Positions 22,236-31,430 of a stretch of 64,000 nt of DNA are shown in pieces (positions within the stretch are counted from its first letter, which is position 1; each line of letters begins with the position of its first letter). Origin of the DNA: Polyodon spathula (lineage: Eukaryota; Chordata; Actinopteri; Acipenseriformes; Polyodontidae); NCBI RefSeq assembly GCF_017654505.1, contig NC_054559.1, positions 3,666,781 to 3,730,780 of the forward strand, given 5' to 3'. The position numbers and the translations under genes are program-made. The notes under the pieces are model-generated. The model made no database searches. It had not been told where the DNA came from and was given only the letters and a program-made list of their open reading frames with translations.

Positions 22236-22440
22236 TTAACAATGAATGAGAAACAATAACAAACCTGGTAACTGCAGTTCAAAAGAACGCGCTGTGCGCG
22301 CTGTTTATTAAATACCAAAAATAAATAAAATATTTAAACAAAAAAGACACTGCTCACAGAGCAGAGAAAATAAAAGGGGTAAACAAATAAATCTCGAACA
22401 CAAAACAAAATAATAAACTTTAGGTCAGGCTGTGCAATCG
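22236..22440 (-). mobile_element. LTR family B fragment (minus)
   Basis: Holds the poly-A region (TTTATTAAATACC with AATAAAATATTTAAAC on the plus strand) and CTGCAGTTCAAAAGAACGCG, as in the copies at 14.5 and 17.6 kb. It is truncated at both ends: missing the last ~40 bases at 22236 and cut at about 22440, where it meets the gag remnant. Confidence 0.65.
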
Positions 22441-22454
22441 CCATCATTGATCCA

Positions 22455-23132
22455 ATACATTCATGCAGCAGGAGCTATATTCTTCTCCTGGCTTCTCACC
22501 ATGCCGACCTCTGCCGGCTTTTTGGTAGCTCCTTTATTGCTCCTCTTATCCTGGACAGCTTTGCTTAAGTTTGCCTTGACCCAGTACTCCTGCTGGGCAG
22601 CGTTGTCTCTCTCCACCTGGGTCCCGATGCGCACCAGTTCTTTCACTGTCTTCACCGTTCCCCTCAGACAGTTTGCCAGTTTGGGATTACAGCTGTTGAG
22701 AATCCATCGAACCACTTCAGCCTCCTCCAAGTCTGGCTTCCAGCACAGACATAGGGTACGATAGTCATAGGCGAAGTCAAGGATTCACTCATCAGGCAGC
22801 TGGAATCTGGAGCAGAGTTGGTCGTCCACTTCGGTCTGGAAGTTGGATGGCAGAAAGGCTTGACGGAAGAAAGTCTTGAACTGTTCCCAGGACTGGATTC
22901 CCTTGTGTTCTGCTACCCACTAGCTCTTTGCTGAGCCTTTCAGCACACTGGGCATGGTTGCCGTGATCTCATATGTTGTGATAAGCCGTAGCACAAGGAA
23001 TTCAACACATTTGTCCAGGTAGTTAATAACATCGCTGCTGGCCTCTCCGCCAAACTCCAGGAAGTTGATCTTAATTGGCAGCTTTGCTTGGTGAAGACTT
23101 CCTTCATTTCTGGAGTCACAGTAATCAGTCAA
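22455..23132 (-). pseudogene. Gypsy-type retrotransposon gag remnant
   Basis: Minus-strand translation gives a retrotransposon gag (capsid) domain. Seen in order: FGGEASSDVINYLDKCVEFL, then WEQFKTFFRQAFLPSNFQTE, LCSRFQLPDE and [10 protein letters not shown] (a conserved F-R-x-x-F and Y-x-x-x-x region of Ty3/Gypsy gag), then [20 protein letters not shown]. The frame is closed by a stop after LKGSAKS (22920) and by another at the LPDE* position, so it is inactive. No zinc knuckle or protease follows; an LTR B fragment truncates it. It is preceded upstream (23133-23365) by a leader starting next to an LTR. Confidence 0.78.
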
Positions 23133-23365
23133 TCAACCCTCAAAAGAGAATTGTTGAGGGGCAGATTGCCTTCCAGAGGAGAGGTATGGTTTAGCAAGTA
23201 GCAGGTGAGGGGTGCTGGCGCTGATCAATTTAATCTATGGCCTCTTGCCTTCGCCTCTCCATATCGGCAAAGCATTCTTCGATGTAATCTTGCAGGACCT
23301 GTTCATGGTTAATGCTGCTCACCTGGAACTCAGAAAGTTGTGAGTGACAAACAGCAAAAGCAGGG
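23133..23365 (-). other. Retroelement 5' leader upstream of gag
   Basis: Adjacent to the LTR at 23366 and reading, on the minus strand, CCCTGCTTTTGCTG then TTTGTCACTC. The same leader words follow the LTR at 27723 and the plus-strand LTR at 43932, so this is the conserved start of the internal region of several elements here. I cannot assign a primer tRNA. Confidence 0.55.
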
Positions 23366-23885
23366 TGTGGCAGGAAATGGCGTTGCGATGACGTCAGACC
23401 AGAAGGACGAACAACAACAAAGGTATCTGCAGTTTCAACAAAGACGCGGTGTGTGCCTGTGACAGGATGACAGAGAGCTGAGGCTCAGAGATAATGTATA
23501 GTCAAAAATAAAGTTCTTTATTAAATAAAATAATCAAATAAACAGGCACAAAGGCCAACAGAAAGAGGTTCAAACACAAATAATCAAAATGAACTTACAA
23601 AACAAATGGTCAGGATTCAAGTCTTTTAAAACAAGACACTCCTCTCTTCTAAACACAAAAACTCTCCAACACTAAGCAAACTCCCAAACAAAAAAAACAC
23701 CTCTCAGCCAGGGCCTCTCCCCTGGCTTTTATCCCCTGTGGCTGGAGCCCAATTAATCAATAATTACTAATCATTCAATTAGAGCTCCAGCCACATTCTC
23801 ACATGTTTTCCTGGCAGGGAGGAATTTAACCCCCTCCCTGCCAGTTCCAAACACATTCATATAGACGGGGCAGTTCCCCGTCACA
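23366..23885 (-). mobile_element. LTR, family X (minus), 520 bp
   Basis: Reads TGTGACGGGG... to ...CCTGCCACA on the minus strand. It contains a TATA-like GGATAAAAGCC, a poly-A signal in TTTAATAAAGAAC, and paired palindromes: CTGGCAGGGAGG (23811-23822) with CCTCCCTGCCAG (23833-23844), and TGTGGCTGGAGC (23737-23748) with GCTCCAGCCACA (23784-23795). Its last ~90 bases resemble the 3' end of family B, so the LTR may be a chimera or have been invaded. The other copy is at 27724-28227. Confidence 0.8.
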
Positions 23886-23897
23886 TATCCCCCCCTT
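23886..23897 (-). promoter_or_regulatory. Polypurine tract
   Basis: On the minus strand AAGGGGGGGGATA sits directly before the LTR start TGTGACGGGG. A purine-only run abutting the 3' LTR is the expected plus-strand primer of an LTR retrotransposon and marks 23366-23885 as a 3' LTR. Confidence 0.72.
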
Positions 23898-24059
23898 GTG
23901 CCAAGCACACATGGCCCCAACGGCCACCTCCCCCCTCAAGTCCCAAAGTTCTTTGTCCGGTCCTGGGATGGGGAGACGTCTGTGGTCCATGGGGGCGGCC
24001 AAGGTGGAATATCTTTTTCCCCATCTGGCGTCCTCCCAGCGGGACTGAACCCTCGTGAC

Positions 24060-24350
24060 CGGGCTCCCTCTGGTGGCGGAGGCGGGAACGGCGGCCTGGC
24101 TCCCTCTGGTGGCGGAGGCGGGAATGGTGGCCCGGCTCCCTCTGGACCCTCTGGACCCCCTGGCGACGCGGGAACCCCTGGCACCTCTGGCGACGCTGAA
24201 CCCTCTGGCGACGCTGGCGACGTTGGACCCTCTGGCGGCGCTGGTGACGCTGGACCCCCTGGTGATGCTGGACCCTCTAGCGATGCTGGACCCTCCGGCG
24301 ACACTGGCGACGCTGTACCCCCTGGCTCTCGGGACGGTAACTCCATCCTT
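24060..24350. repeat. 9/18-bp simple coding-type repeat
   Basis: Runs of GGCGACGCTGGACCCTCT-type units. The plus strand gives a collagen-like Gly-x-y reading and the minus strand gives PASPEGPASP. I regard the collagen resemblance as a composition effect. Confidence 0.8.
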
Positions 24351-24499
24351 TCTAACTCTCAGGACGGCAGCACCTTCCCCCTGGGCGACGGCAGGCCAAC
24401 GGCGACCCCAGGCGACCCCAGGCGACGGTGGACCAGCAGCGACCCCAGGCAACGGCGGACCAGCATCCCTAGGAGAAAGCACACTGAGAATTTCTCTAG

Positions 24500-24835
24500 G
24501 CGATGCAGGTAGGCAGGCAACCCCAGGCGATGCGGGCAGGCAGGCAACCCCAGGCGATGCGAGCAGGCAAGGCAACCCCAGGCGATGCGAGCAGGCAGGC
24601 AACCCCAGGCGATGCGAGCAGGCAAGGCAACCCCAGGCGATGCGAGCAGGCAAGGCAACCCCAGGCGATGCGAGCAGGCAAGGCAACCCCAGGCGATGCG
24701 GAGAGGCAGGCAACCCCAGGCGATGCGAGCAGGCATGGCAACCCCAGGCGATGCGAGCAGGCAAGGCAACCCCAGGTGATGCGGAGAGGCAGGCAACCCC
24801 AGGCGATGCGGAGAGGCAGGCCTCCCCAGGCGATG
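24500..24835. repeat. 27/28-bp tandem array, about 12 copies
   Basis: The plus-strand unit is GGCAACCCCAGGCGATGCGAG followed by CAGGCA or CAGGCAA. The mixture of 27- and 28-bp units means no single reading frame survives across the array. A related CCCAGGCGAAGCAGAG motif recurs at 38.5-38.65 kb. Confidence 0.92.
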
Positions 24836-25064
24836 AGGAGCAGTTGGCCTCCCCAGGCGATGGCGAACCAGCATCCCCAGGCGATGGCGAACCAGCATCC
24901 CCAGGCGATGGCGAACCAGCATCCCTGAGTGAAGTGGTCGGAGCATCCTTGGGCGGTGCTGTGCAGGCATCCTTGAGTGGTGCTGTGCCTCTTAGCCGCC
25001 GGGCAGCTTGTCTCCGCACTCCCCTCAGCAGCCAATACAGAGGCTGGGAGGGACCTCCAGCATC

Positions 25065-26400
25065 TTCTGCTGGTGGTGGAGGAAGAGACAGCGCCCGCTG
25101 TTCCCCCCTGTGCTGGTGGTGGAGGGAGAGACAGCGCCTGCTGTTCCCCCTCTGCTGGTGGTGGAGGGAGAGACAGCGCCCGCTGTTCCCCCTCTGCTGG
25201 CGGTGGAGGGAGAGACAGCGCCCGCTGTTCCCCCTCTGCTGGCGGTGGAGGGAGAGACAGCTCCGGCTGTTCCCCCTCTGCTGGCGGTGGAGGGAGAGAC
25301 AGCGCCCGCTGTTCCCCCTCTGCTGGCGGTGGAGGGAGAGACAGCGCCCGCTGTTCCCCCTCTGCTGGCGGTGGAGGGAGAGACAGCGCCCGCTGTTCCC
25401 CCTGTGCTGGTGGTGGAGGGAGAGACAGCGCCCGCTGTTCCCCCTCTGCTGGTGGTGGAGGGAGAGACAGCGCCCGCTGTTCCCCCTCTGCTGGTGGTGG
25501 AGGGAGAGACAGCGCCCGCTGTTCCCCCTCTGCTGGCGGTGGAGGGAGAGACAGCGTCCGGCTGTTCCCCCTCTGCTGGCGGTGGAGGGAGAGACAGCGC
25601 CCGCTGTTCCCCCTCTGCTGGCGGTGGAGGGAGAGACAGCGCCCGCTGTTCCCCCTCTGCTGGCGGTGGAGGGAGAGACAGCGCCCGCTGTTCCCCCTCT
25701 GCTGGCGGTGGAGGGAGAGACAGCTCCGGCTGTTGCCCCTCTGCTGGCGGTGGAGGGAGAGACAGCGCCCGCTGTTCCCCCTCTGCTGGCGGTGGAGGGA
25801 GAGACAGCTCCCGCTGTTCCCCCTCTGCTGGCGGTGGAGGGAGAGACAGCGCCCGCTGTTCCCCCTCTGCTGGTGGTGGAGGGAGAGACAGCGCCCGCTG
25901 TTCCCCCTCTGCTGGTGGTGGAGGGAGAGACAGCTCCGGCTGTTCCCCCTCTGCTGGTGGTGGAGGGAGAGACAGCTCCGGCTGTTCCCCCTCTGCTGGT
26001 GGTGGAGGGAGAGACAGCTCCGGCTGTTCCCCCTCTGCTGGTGGTGGAGGGAGAGACAGCGCCCGCTGTTCCCCCTGTGCTGGTGGTGGAGGGAGAGACA
26101 GCGCCCGCTGTTCCCCCTGTGCTGGTGGTGGAGGGAGAGACAGCGCCCGCTGTTCCCCCTCTGCTTGTGGTGGAGGGAGAGACAGCGCCCGCTGTTCGCC
26201 CTCTGCTGGTGGTGGAGGGAGAGACAGCTCCGGCTGTTCCCCCTCTGCTGGTGGTGGAGGGAGAGACAGCTCCGGCTGTTCCCCCTCTGCTGGTGGTGGA
26301 GGGAGAGACAGCTCCGGCTGTTCCCCCTCTGCTGAAGGTGGATGGAGAGACAGCTCCGGCTGTTCCCCCTCTGCTGAAGGTGGAGAGAGAGGCAGCGCCC
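25065..26400. repeat. 42-bp tandem array, about 32 copies
   Basis: The plus-strand unit has CTGCTGGCGGTGGAGGGAGA followed by GACAGCGCCCGCTGTTCCCCCT. The period is 42 bp (14 codons). Variant classes are GGCGG/GGTGG and GCGCCC/GCTCCG, alternating in runs. On the minus strand the likely coding frame reads EGEQRALSLPPPPA / EGEQPELSLPPPPA. One-base indels (for example at about 25556, GCGTCCGG) break the frame. Confidence 0.95.
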
Positions 26401-26688
26401 GCTGTTCTCCCTCTACTGGCAGTGGAAGCACCAGCAGGCACTCTTCCCCTGGTGGCTGAGGTGGCACCAGCAGGTACTCTTCCCCTGCTGGTGGAGATGG
26501 CACCAGCAGGCACTCCTTCCCTGCTGGTGGTGGTGGAAGCAACGGGTAGTCCTCCCCTGAGGGTGGAGGCGAGACCAGCAGGTAATCCTCCTCTGCTGGT
26601 GGTGGGGGTGGGAACAGCTTGTATTCTTTCCCTGTTGGTCCCTTCAGACCTGGGCCTGTGGGCTTCCCCTTTGTGGGCCGTGGACGTA

Positions 26689-27460
26689 TCAGCTCCTCCC
26701 ACTCGGGCCGTGGACGCACAGACTCCTCCCGCTCGGGCCGTGGACGCACCGACTCCTCCCGCTCGGGCCTTGGACGCACCGACTCCTCCCGCTCGGGCTC
26801 CTCTCTCTCGGGCTGTGGATGTTCGGGCTCCTCCCTCTCGGGCTCTGGGAGCGGCGGCTCCTCCTCTCTGGGCTCTGGGAGCCGCGGCTCCCCCTCTCCG
26901 GGCTCTGGGAGAGGCGGCTCCCCCTCTCTGGGAGAGGCGGCTCCCCCTCTCTGGGCTCTGGGAGCGGCGGCTCCCCCTCTCTGGGTGACGGCAGCGGCGG
27001 CTCCCCCTCTATGGGCTCTGGGAGCGGCGGCTCCCCCTCTATGGGTGACGGCAGCGGCTCCACCCCCATTTCTTCAAGGTGGGGGATCTCCCCCATATCT
27101 ATTGCCAGGTATGCCAGGATCATGATGAATATTTCCTGGAGGGACCCCGGGTAATGCTCTCTCTCCCACCTCTCCCAATCTCGATGCCACAGCGTGTTGA
27201 TGGTGATGGGAAGGTAGTGGAAGAGGTCTCCTCCGGGGTGCACCAACCACTCCCAGATCTCCAGTGATGGTGGTGAATGCGGTATTGGTGGGGTGGCTGC
27301 TGAGGACGGGGTTGGTAGCTGCTCCTAGTCCAGGTTCTAGGGGCATTCTGCCCAGCTGTGGCCATCCAGCTCACAGCGCCCACACCAGTCAGCTAGTGGC
27401 CCATCTGGACAGGACCTCCACCGGTGGTCTTCCTTCCCGCACCAGGTGAACCACGGGAAC
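26689..27460 (-). pseudogene. Gag-like ORF with CCHC knuckle and Pro/Glu repeats
   Basis: At 27384-27343 the minus strand encodes CGRCELDGHSWAEC, a perfect C-x2-C-x4-H-x4-C retroviral-type zinc knuckle. It is preceded by a second, degenerate knuckle (WCGKEDHRWRSC, first Cys missing). Two in-frame stops follow, at AECP* and NLD*. The same frame then runs open as WEWLVHPGGDLFHYLPITIN, then HRDWERWEREHYPGS and a helix LQEIFIMILAYLAIDMGEI, and then 9-residue EGEPPLPEP-type repeats. The frame changes near 26930, after which another frame continues as EESVRPRPER repeats. The function is unknown; the knuckle suggests nucleic-acid binding. Confidence 0.6.
26690..27060. repeat. 27/30-bp coding-type tandem repeats
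   Basis: Units such as GGCTCCCCCTCTCTGGGCTC and GCTCGGGCCGTGGACGCACC recur with 27- or 30-bp spacing. All lengths are multiples of three. On the minus strand they read as EGEPPLPEP and EESVRPRPER blocks. Confidence 0.8.
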
Positions 27461-27723
27461 AAGCTTGCTGGGTCCTCTCACAGGGCTTGGGTTGGTGGTG
27501 GCTGCTGCTGCTTCCTCTGCTGCCTTTGCTTTTTGCCCGTTCTGCTCTCCGCTAAAAAATTCCAAAAAAAAAAAAACCCCTCAAATTCAAAAATCCCCCC
27601 CCCCCCCAAAAAAAATACTGCTCTGAGCCTCTGAGAAGCAGTTGCACTTTCCTCCCTAAGGAGATACTACTGGCCCAATATCTATAACTAAGTCAGTAAG
27701 AGTGACAAACAGCAAAAGCAGGG

Positions 27724-28227
27724 TGTGGCAGGAAATGGCGTTGCAATGACGTCAGACCAGAAGGACGAACAACAACAAAGGTATCTGCAGTTTCAACAAA
27801 GACGCGGTGTGTGCCGAGGGCTGAGACTCAGAGACAATGTATAGTCAAAAATAAAGTTCTTTCTTAAATAAAATAATCAAATAAACAGGCACAAGGGCCA
27901 ACAGAAAGAGGTTCAAACACAAATAATCAAAATTAATTTACAAAATAAACGGTCAGGATCCAAGTCTTTTAAAACAAGACACTCCTCTTTTCTAAACACA
28001 AAAACTCTCCAACACAAAGCAAACTCCCAAATAAAAAAACACCTCTCAGCCAGGGCCTCTCCCCTGGCTTTTATCCCCTGTGGCTGGAGCCCAATTAATC
28101 AATAATTACTAATCATTCAATTAGAGCTCCAGCCATATTCTCACATGTTTTCCTGGCAGGGAGGAATTTAACCCCCTCCCTGCCAGTTCCAAACACATTC
28201 ATATAGACGGGGCAGTTCCCCATCACA
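27724..28227 (-). mobile_element. LTR, family X (minus), upstream copy
   Basis: Second copy of the LTR at 23366-23885, about 500 bp, starting TGTGATGGGG at 28227 and ending CCTGCCACA at 27724. It shares the same palindromes (28153-28164 with 28175-28186). It lacks a ~20-base segment near 27815 present in the other copy (CTGTGACAGGATGACAGAG), and has CAT for CGT at the terminus. Followed by the conserved leader, it fits the 5' LTR role. Confidence 0.78.
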
Positions 28228-28850
28228 GTGCTGTTTTTATTTTAAATTCAAAAAATAAATAAAATGTTTAAACAAAAATAAACACTGCTCACAGAGCAAA
28301 ATAAAACAATTAAACAAAATAAATCTTGAACACAAAATAAACGCTAAGGTCAGCCTGAGCAACTGCCTTCACTGATCCTTAGGTCTTTCAAGTTTATCTC
28401 TCCTCTCGCTCCTCTCGTTCCTCCTCTGAACACCCCACCCAGAGCAGGGAAAGCTGCAGGCTTAAATACAGTGGCCGAGGGGTTTAACTAGTTCGTAATT
28501 ATTCTGTTACCCCCTCGGCCACAATCTGCACAAGTTTATTAATATGTGTGACTGCCAGCTAGTTTACCAATGCACTAGCCGACAGCCACACATGAACACA
28601 TTATTTAAGGTTTTTAAATAAAACATACACCAAAACAATACCGCACAGCTAAGCCATCATATATACAAATACAAAACAATAAACAAAACACACGGTTCGC
28701 CCTCATTTATAAAAACACAAAATAAACACAATAAACAAATACAATAAATCATAAATCATAAATAACACGGGGGCAGAGGGGGAGATCCTGTTCTAAAAAT
28801 AAACAAAATGCATTCACAGCAGGGCTTTCCTACCGCCCTGCTACACAGGG
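28228..28850 (-). mobile_element. LTR family B, 5' and middle part (minus)
   Basis: On the minus strand it starts TGTAGCAGGGCGG at 28850, has an A/T-rich U3 and the GTGGCCGAGGGGGTAACAG block, a TATA-like TTTAAGCC region, and CTCTGTGAGCAGTG. The 3' end is replaced at 28227 by the family X LTR. It shows the uninterrupted U3 arrangement that proves the CR1 insertion at 17989-22095. Confidence 0.68.
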
Positions 28851-28855
28851 ACGTC

Positions 28856-29645
28856 AGAAGTGTCAATTTCACGAACAAACGGTTTATTGTTGTGAACTAT
28901 AATGTAATAAATGAAATATGAGGACAACAACTTATTCCAGAGAACAGTTAGTTAAGTGGAAGGTACAGATGAGTAAGAAAGTAAAGATAACTAAACAAAC
29001 ATCCAAACAAAATAACACTAAAGTGAAATGAATGCAGTATCCGGTGGGCCTCCAATAAACCCACACATACACAAACACCACACCAATACAAAACCAACAC
29101 ACCGACAGGCAAAAAAGACAAAGGTGAATGAATAAGTATATGGGAAAATCAATTACAAACACAGGCTTGATGGCAATGGATGATAAATGAAATTTAGGCC
29201 TAACAAGTCCAGTGAAGCAATGCACATGTAATCCAAAGTAACAAAAGAACAAAACCAAAATTACAGGAACCAAAGTATCAAAGTATAGTAGAAAAAAAAC
29301 AGCAAACAGAAAAGGAATAATCTCACCAACAAATAATGAAGTCCTGAATAAAGTCCTGTACCAATGATGATGGATGAAGGTTGATGAAAATATGACGATC
29401 CTAGTAAATGATGAGTCTGTTGAGTAGTACCGGGTTGAACAGTGAACAGCCGTTTGGAAAATATCAGGAGGATCAGGAACAAAATGGAGACAGAACACAC
29501 TAACAAAAACAAACCCTAAATAGACCTTGAACAGCAACTAAACTTAAACAAGTAACAGTGTAAACAAAAAAGAAATGTTTAGACAAAGTACAAGATTCTA
29601 ACAAAAGAGTAAATGGATGCACCTGTATTTATCTAAAATAAAGTT
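28856..29645 (-). mobile_element. LTR-like repeat, family C (minus), about 790 bp
   Basis: A T-rich sequence on the minus strand, ending CAATAAACCG...GTTCGTGAAATTGACA, that is a poly-A signal followed by a CA end. A second copy on the plus strand is at 40541-43932, split by a CR1. In that copy the end is followed by the CCTGCTTTTGCTG leader, so the repeat behaves as a 5' LTR. The 201-residue minus frame here is hydrophobic by composition and is not credited as a gene. Confidence 0.72.
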
Positions 29646-29760
29646 AACCCTTTGCGGTCCTACGTTACGATTTTCTCTTTCCGGTCCAATGTCGGACCCT
29701 GTCCCTGTCCGACATCATCGAAAAGACATAAAGTACAGGTCTCTAGTCATTTTTTCTCCA
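29642..29760 (+). mobile_element. Candidate piggyBac-like terminal segment
   Basis: TTAACCCTTTGCGGTCC begins at a TTAA that is present, uninterrupted, in the other copy of the family C repeat (GTTAAAGTTACACTG, about 40550 on the opposite strand). A 9-bp inverted repeat ATGTCGGAC / GTCCGACAT lies at about 29689-29716. TTAA target and CCC start are piggyBac hallmarks. The opposite end was not found. Confidence 0.42.
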
Positions 29761-30299
29761 GAAAAAGCCGAGAGAACCATTCAATGGCCAAGTGAGACCG
29801 ATAGGAGCCGAATGAAACCAAAAAAAAGGGAGTGTGAACAATAACCCTAGCAGCTGCACCATTCAGAGAAAAGCAGACATAAACAAAGGAGGTAGCTGCT
29901 TCCACATCCAGCGCTCAAAGAATATCACATACATTTATCATAGAGCTTTTTGAGATGTTATATTAATAAAATAATGACTTGGATCGCATTATTTTTGGTG
30001 ATAAAACGAGTGATCAGGAGAGGATTTATCAGTATGCATGTCTATAAAGAGGTATGTGAAAAATAAAGTGAACACGGTGTGGGGCTTGGCTGGAGATGCA
30101 GTACTGATGTCGTTTAGCATTGCAATGCCCTCTAAACCAGTTTTACTCAGAAAAAATATATATTTTAAACAGCTCGTGTAAAATAAACAGCGCATGTGAA
30201 AATAAATTGGACCTGACATGAAACTTACACCCACTTTATGGAGCATGTGAATTGCTACAACTTGTTTAGTTTATTTTGAAGCTTGTATATAAGTTTTTC
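29761..30299. other. Unclassified segment
   Basis: No supported gene. It may be the interior of the piggyBac-like insertion or older DNA. The short minus frame at 29989-30246 has no recognisable motif. Confidence 0.35.
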
Positions 30300-30910
30300 A
30301 ATAGGCATTATCTCAGATACTAGTCTTTAATGATGGTGCTGTTTCAGACTTCCATAATAACAAAATAGATTTTTTAGCTAAGTAGCTAATCATGTCCATC
30401 ACTCTTTCATGGTTTTGGTCCGGCACCAACTCAGAATCTACACCAAATAGGTACAGAGCTGGCGATAAATTCGGGGATATATCAAAATATCATGCAATTG
30501 AATGTATAGACTTCTAAAATTCTTTAATTTTCTCACATCTCCAAAAAACAAATGGATAAGAGAGCCCAATTCGAATGACATCTGTGACATAAGCAGGAAT
30601 TATTGGGAAATATTCCATGGAGATGAACTGGAGTCAGGTAGGTTCTATATATGAATTTATGATTAAGTTCCTTTACTTTGTTGCAAATGAATGAGGGGTT
30701 GATTTTCTCACAGATCCTACACCAGAATTTGTCATCTATTTGATGGCCAGAATCTTTTTGCCATATAGCCCTTAACAGGTTGAATGAAGCAGTAGTCTTA
30801 TTTAATAGAATATTATAGGATTGTGGCAATTTGACCGGTGATTGTGAACAGGTGTAGAGGTGATGAGGTTCAGAAGAAATTACAAGCAATTGTAATCCAG
30901 TAGGAAACAA
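30300..30910 (-). pseudogene. L1/Tx1-type LINE ORF2, C-terminal part
   Basis: The minus frame 30910-30533 reads FNLLRAIWQKDSG, then DDKFWCRICEKINPSF, KELNHKFIYRTYLTPVHLHG and NNSCLCHRCHSNWALLSICFLEM, which is the L1-clade pattern of an H-x-x-YLTP helix followed by a C-x-x-C pair. It is the downstream part of the element whose RT and endonuclease lie at 31430-33250, separated by an inserted repeat. Confidence 0.7.
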
Positions 30911-31430
30911 TGTTTTTAATTATAATCCGGGTCTGGTTACCAACAAAAGAAAAGTTTCTACTGCAGCTCTCAGTCCTTCCAGGTTTACGTATACAACCCA
31001 AGCGAAGGAAAAGATTAGCGTTTCTCTGGCCCCTTTCATGCTACCCCGCATGATCCCTTGGTAAACGATTCCAGCTGTGACTATAGCTTGCAGCTGCTAC
31101 CTCGTTTACCTTCCAGGTCAATCGTTCCTGTAACAGAGTCTCGCTTCCATCCAAGCTGACCGACTTCCTGACCTCGGAAACGAACTGTCAGGCCAGCCCG
31201 TCCAGATACTTTTCCTTTTGCTATTTAGCACCCTCACAGGTCAAGAGGGAGATTTACAACCAGAACTCATTGTATTTCTGTCACAAGGATTCAGAGATTT
31301 TTTTGTTTAAAGATGTAATTTTGAACAAGAATTGTTCGATTTCTGAAGTCTGAAAATTAAATGTGTTGTTTCTTTTTTTTTTATTAAACGGTTTATTAAG
31401 TATCGGATTTAAGTTCCCTTTTTTTTAAAA
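30911..31430. repeat. Dispersed repeat inserted in the LINE
   Basis: 31180-31280 shares the words GAACTGTCAGGCCAGCCCG, AGCACCCTCACAGGTC and GAGGGAGATT with 60785-60870 (GAACTGCCAGACCATCC, AGCACCCTCACTGGTC, GGGAGGGCGATT). Both are followed by a similar CATT. The family is not identified; it could be an LTR or a MITE. It interrupts the L1-like ORF2. Confidence 0.5.

Larger units (their letters stand above)
23898..27723 (-). mobile_element. Internal region of LTR element with repeat-rich ORF
   Basis: 3.8 kb of GC-rich DNA between two family X LTRs. Reading minus from 27723: conserved leader, A/T homopolymers (27560-27612), a CCHC zinc knuckle, a hydrophobic-aromatic domain, then acidic proline-rich tandem repeats that fill the rest down to the polypurine tract. 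No protease, RT, RNase H or integrase motif was found, so it would be non-autonomous. Because the repeats are multiples of three with no stop codons, long frames are open on both strands; they are not separate genes. The minus strand is favoured because the LTR orientation and zinc knuckle agree. Confidence 0.68.

Noticed and set aside
24055..24350. Collagen-like Gly-x-y reading on the plus strand
   Set aside because: Restricted to a short GC-rich simple repeat, no signal peptide, no flanking collagen domains, and adjacent frames are equally open.
23826..26988. Very long open frames (over 950 codons) on both strands
   Set aside because: They arise from stop-free tandem units whose length is a multiple of three. 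Opposing frames cannot all be genes, and only the minus strand is supported by LTR orientation and the zinc knuckle.
28932..29537. 201-codon minus frame resembling a multi-pass membrane protein
   Set aside because: T-rich LTR DNA gives F/L/V-rich chance translations. The other copy of this LTR does not keep the frame.
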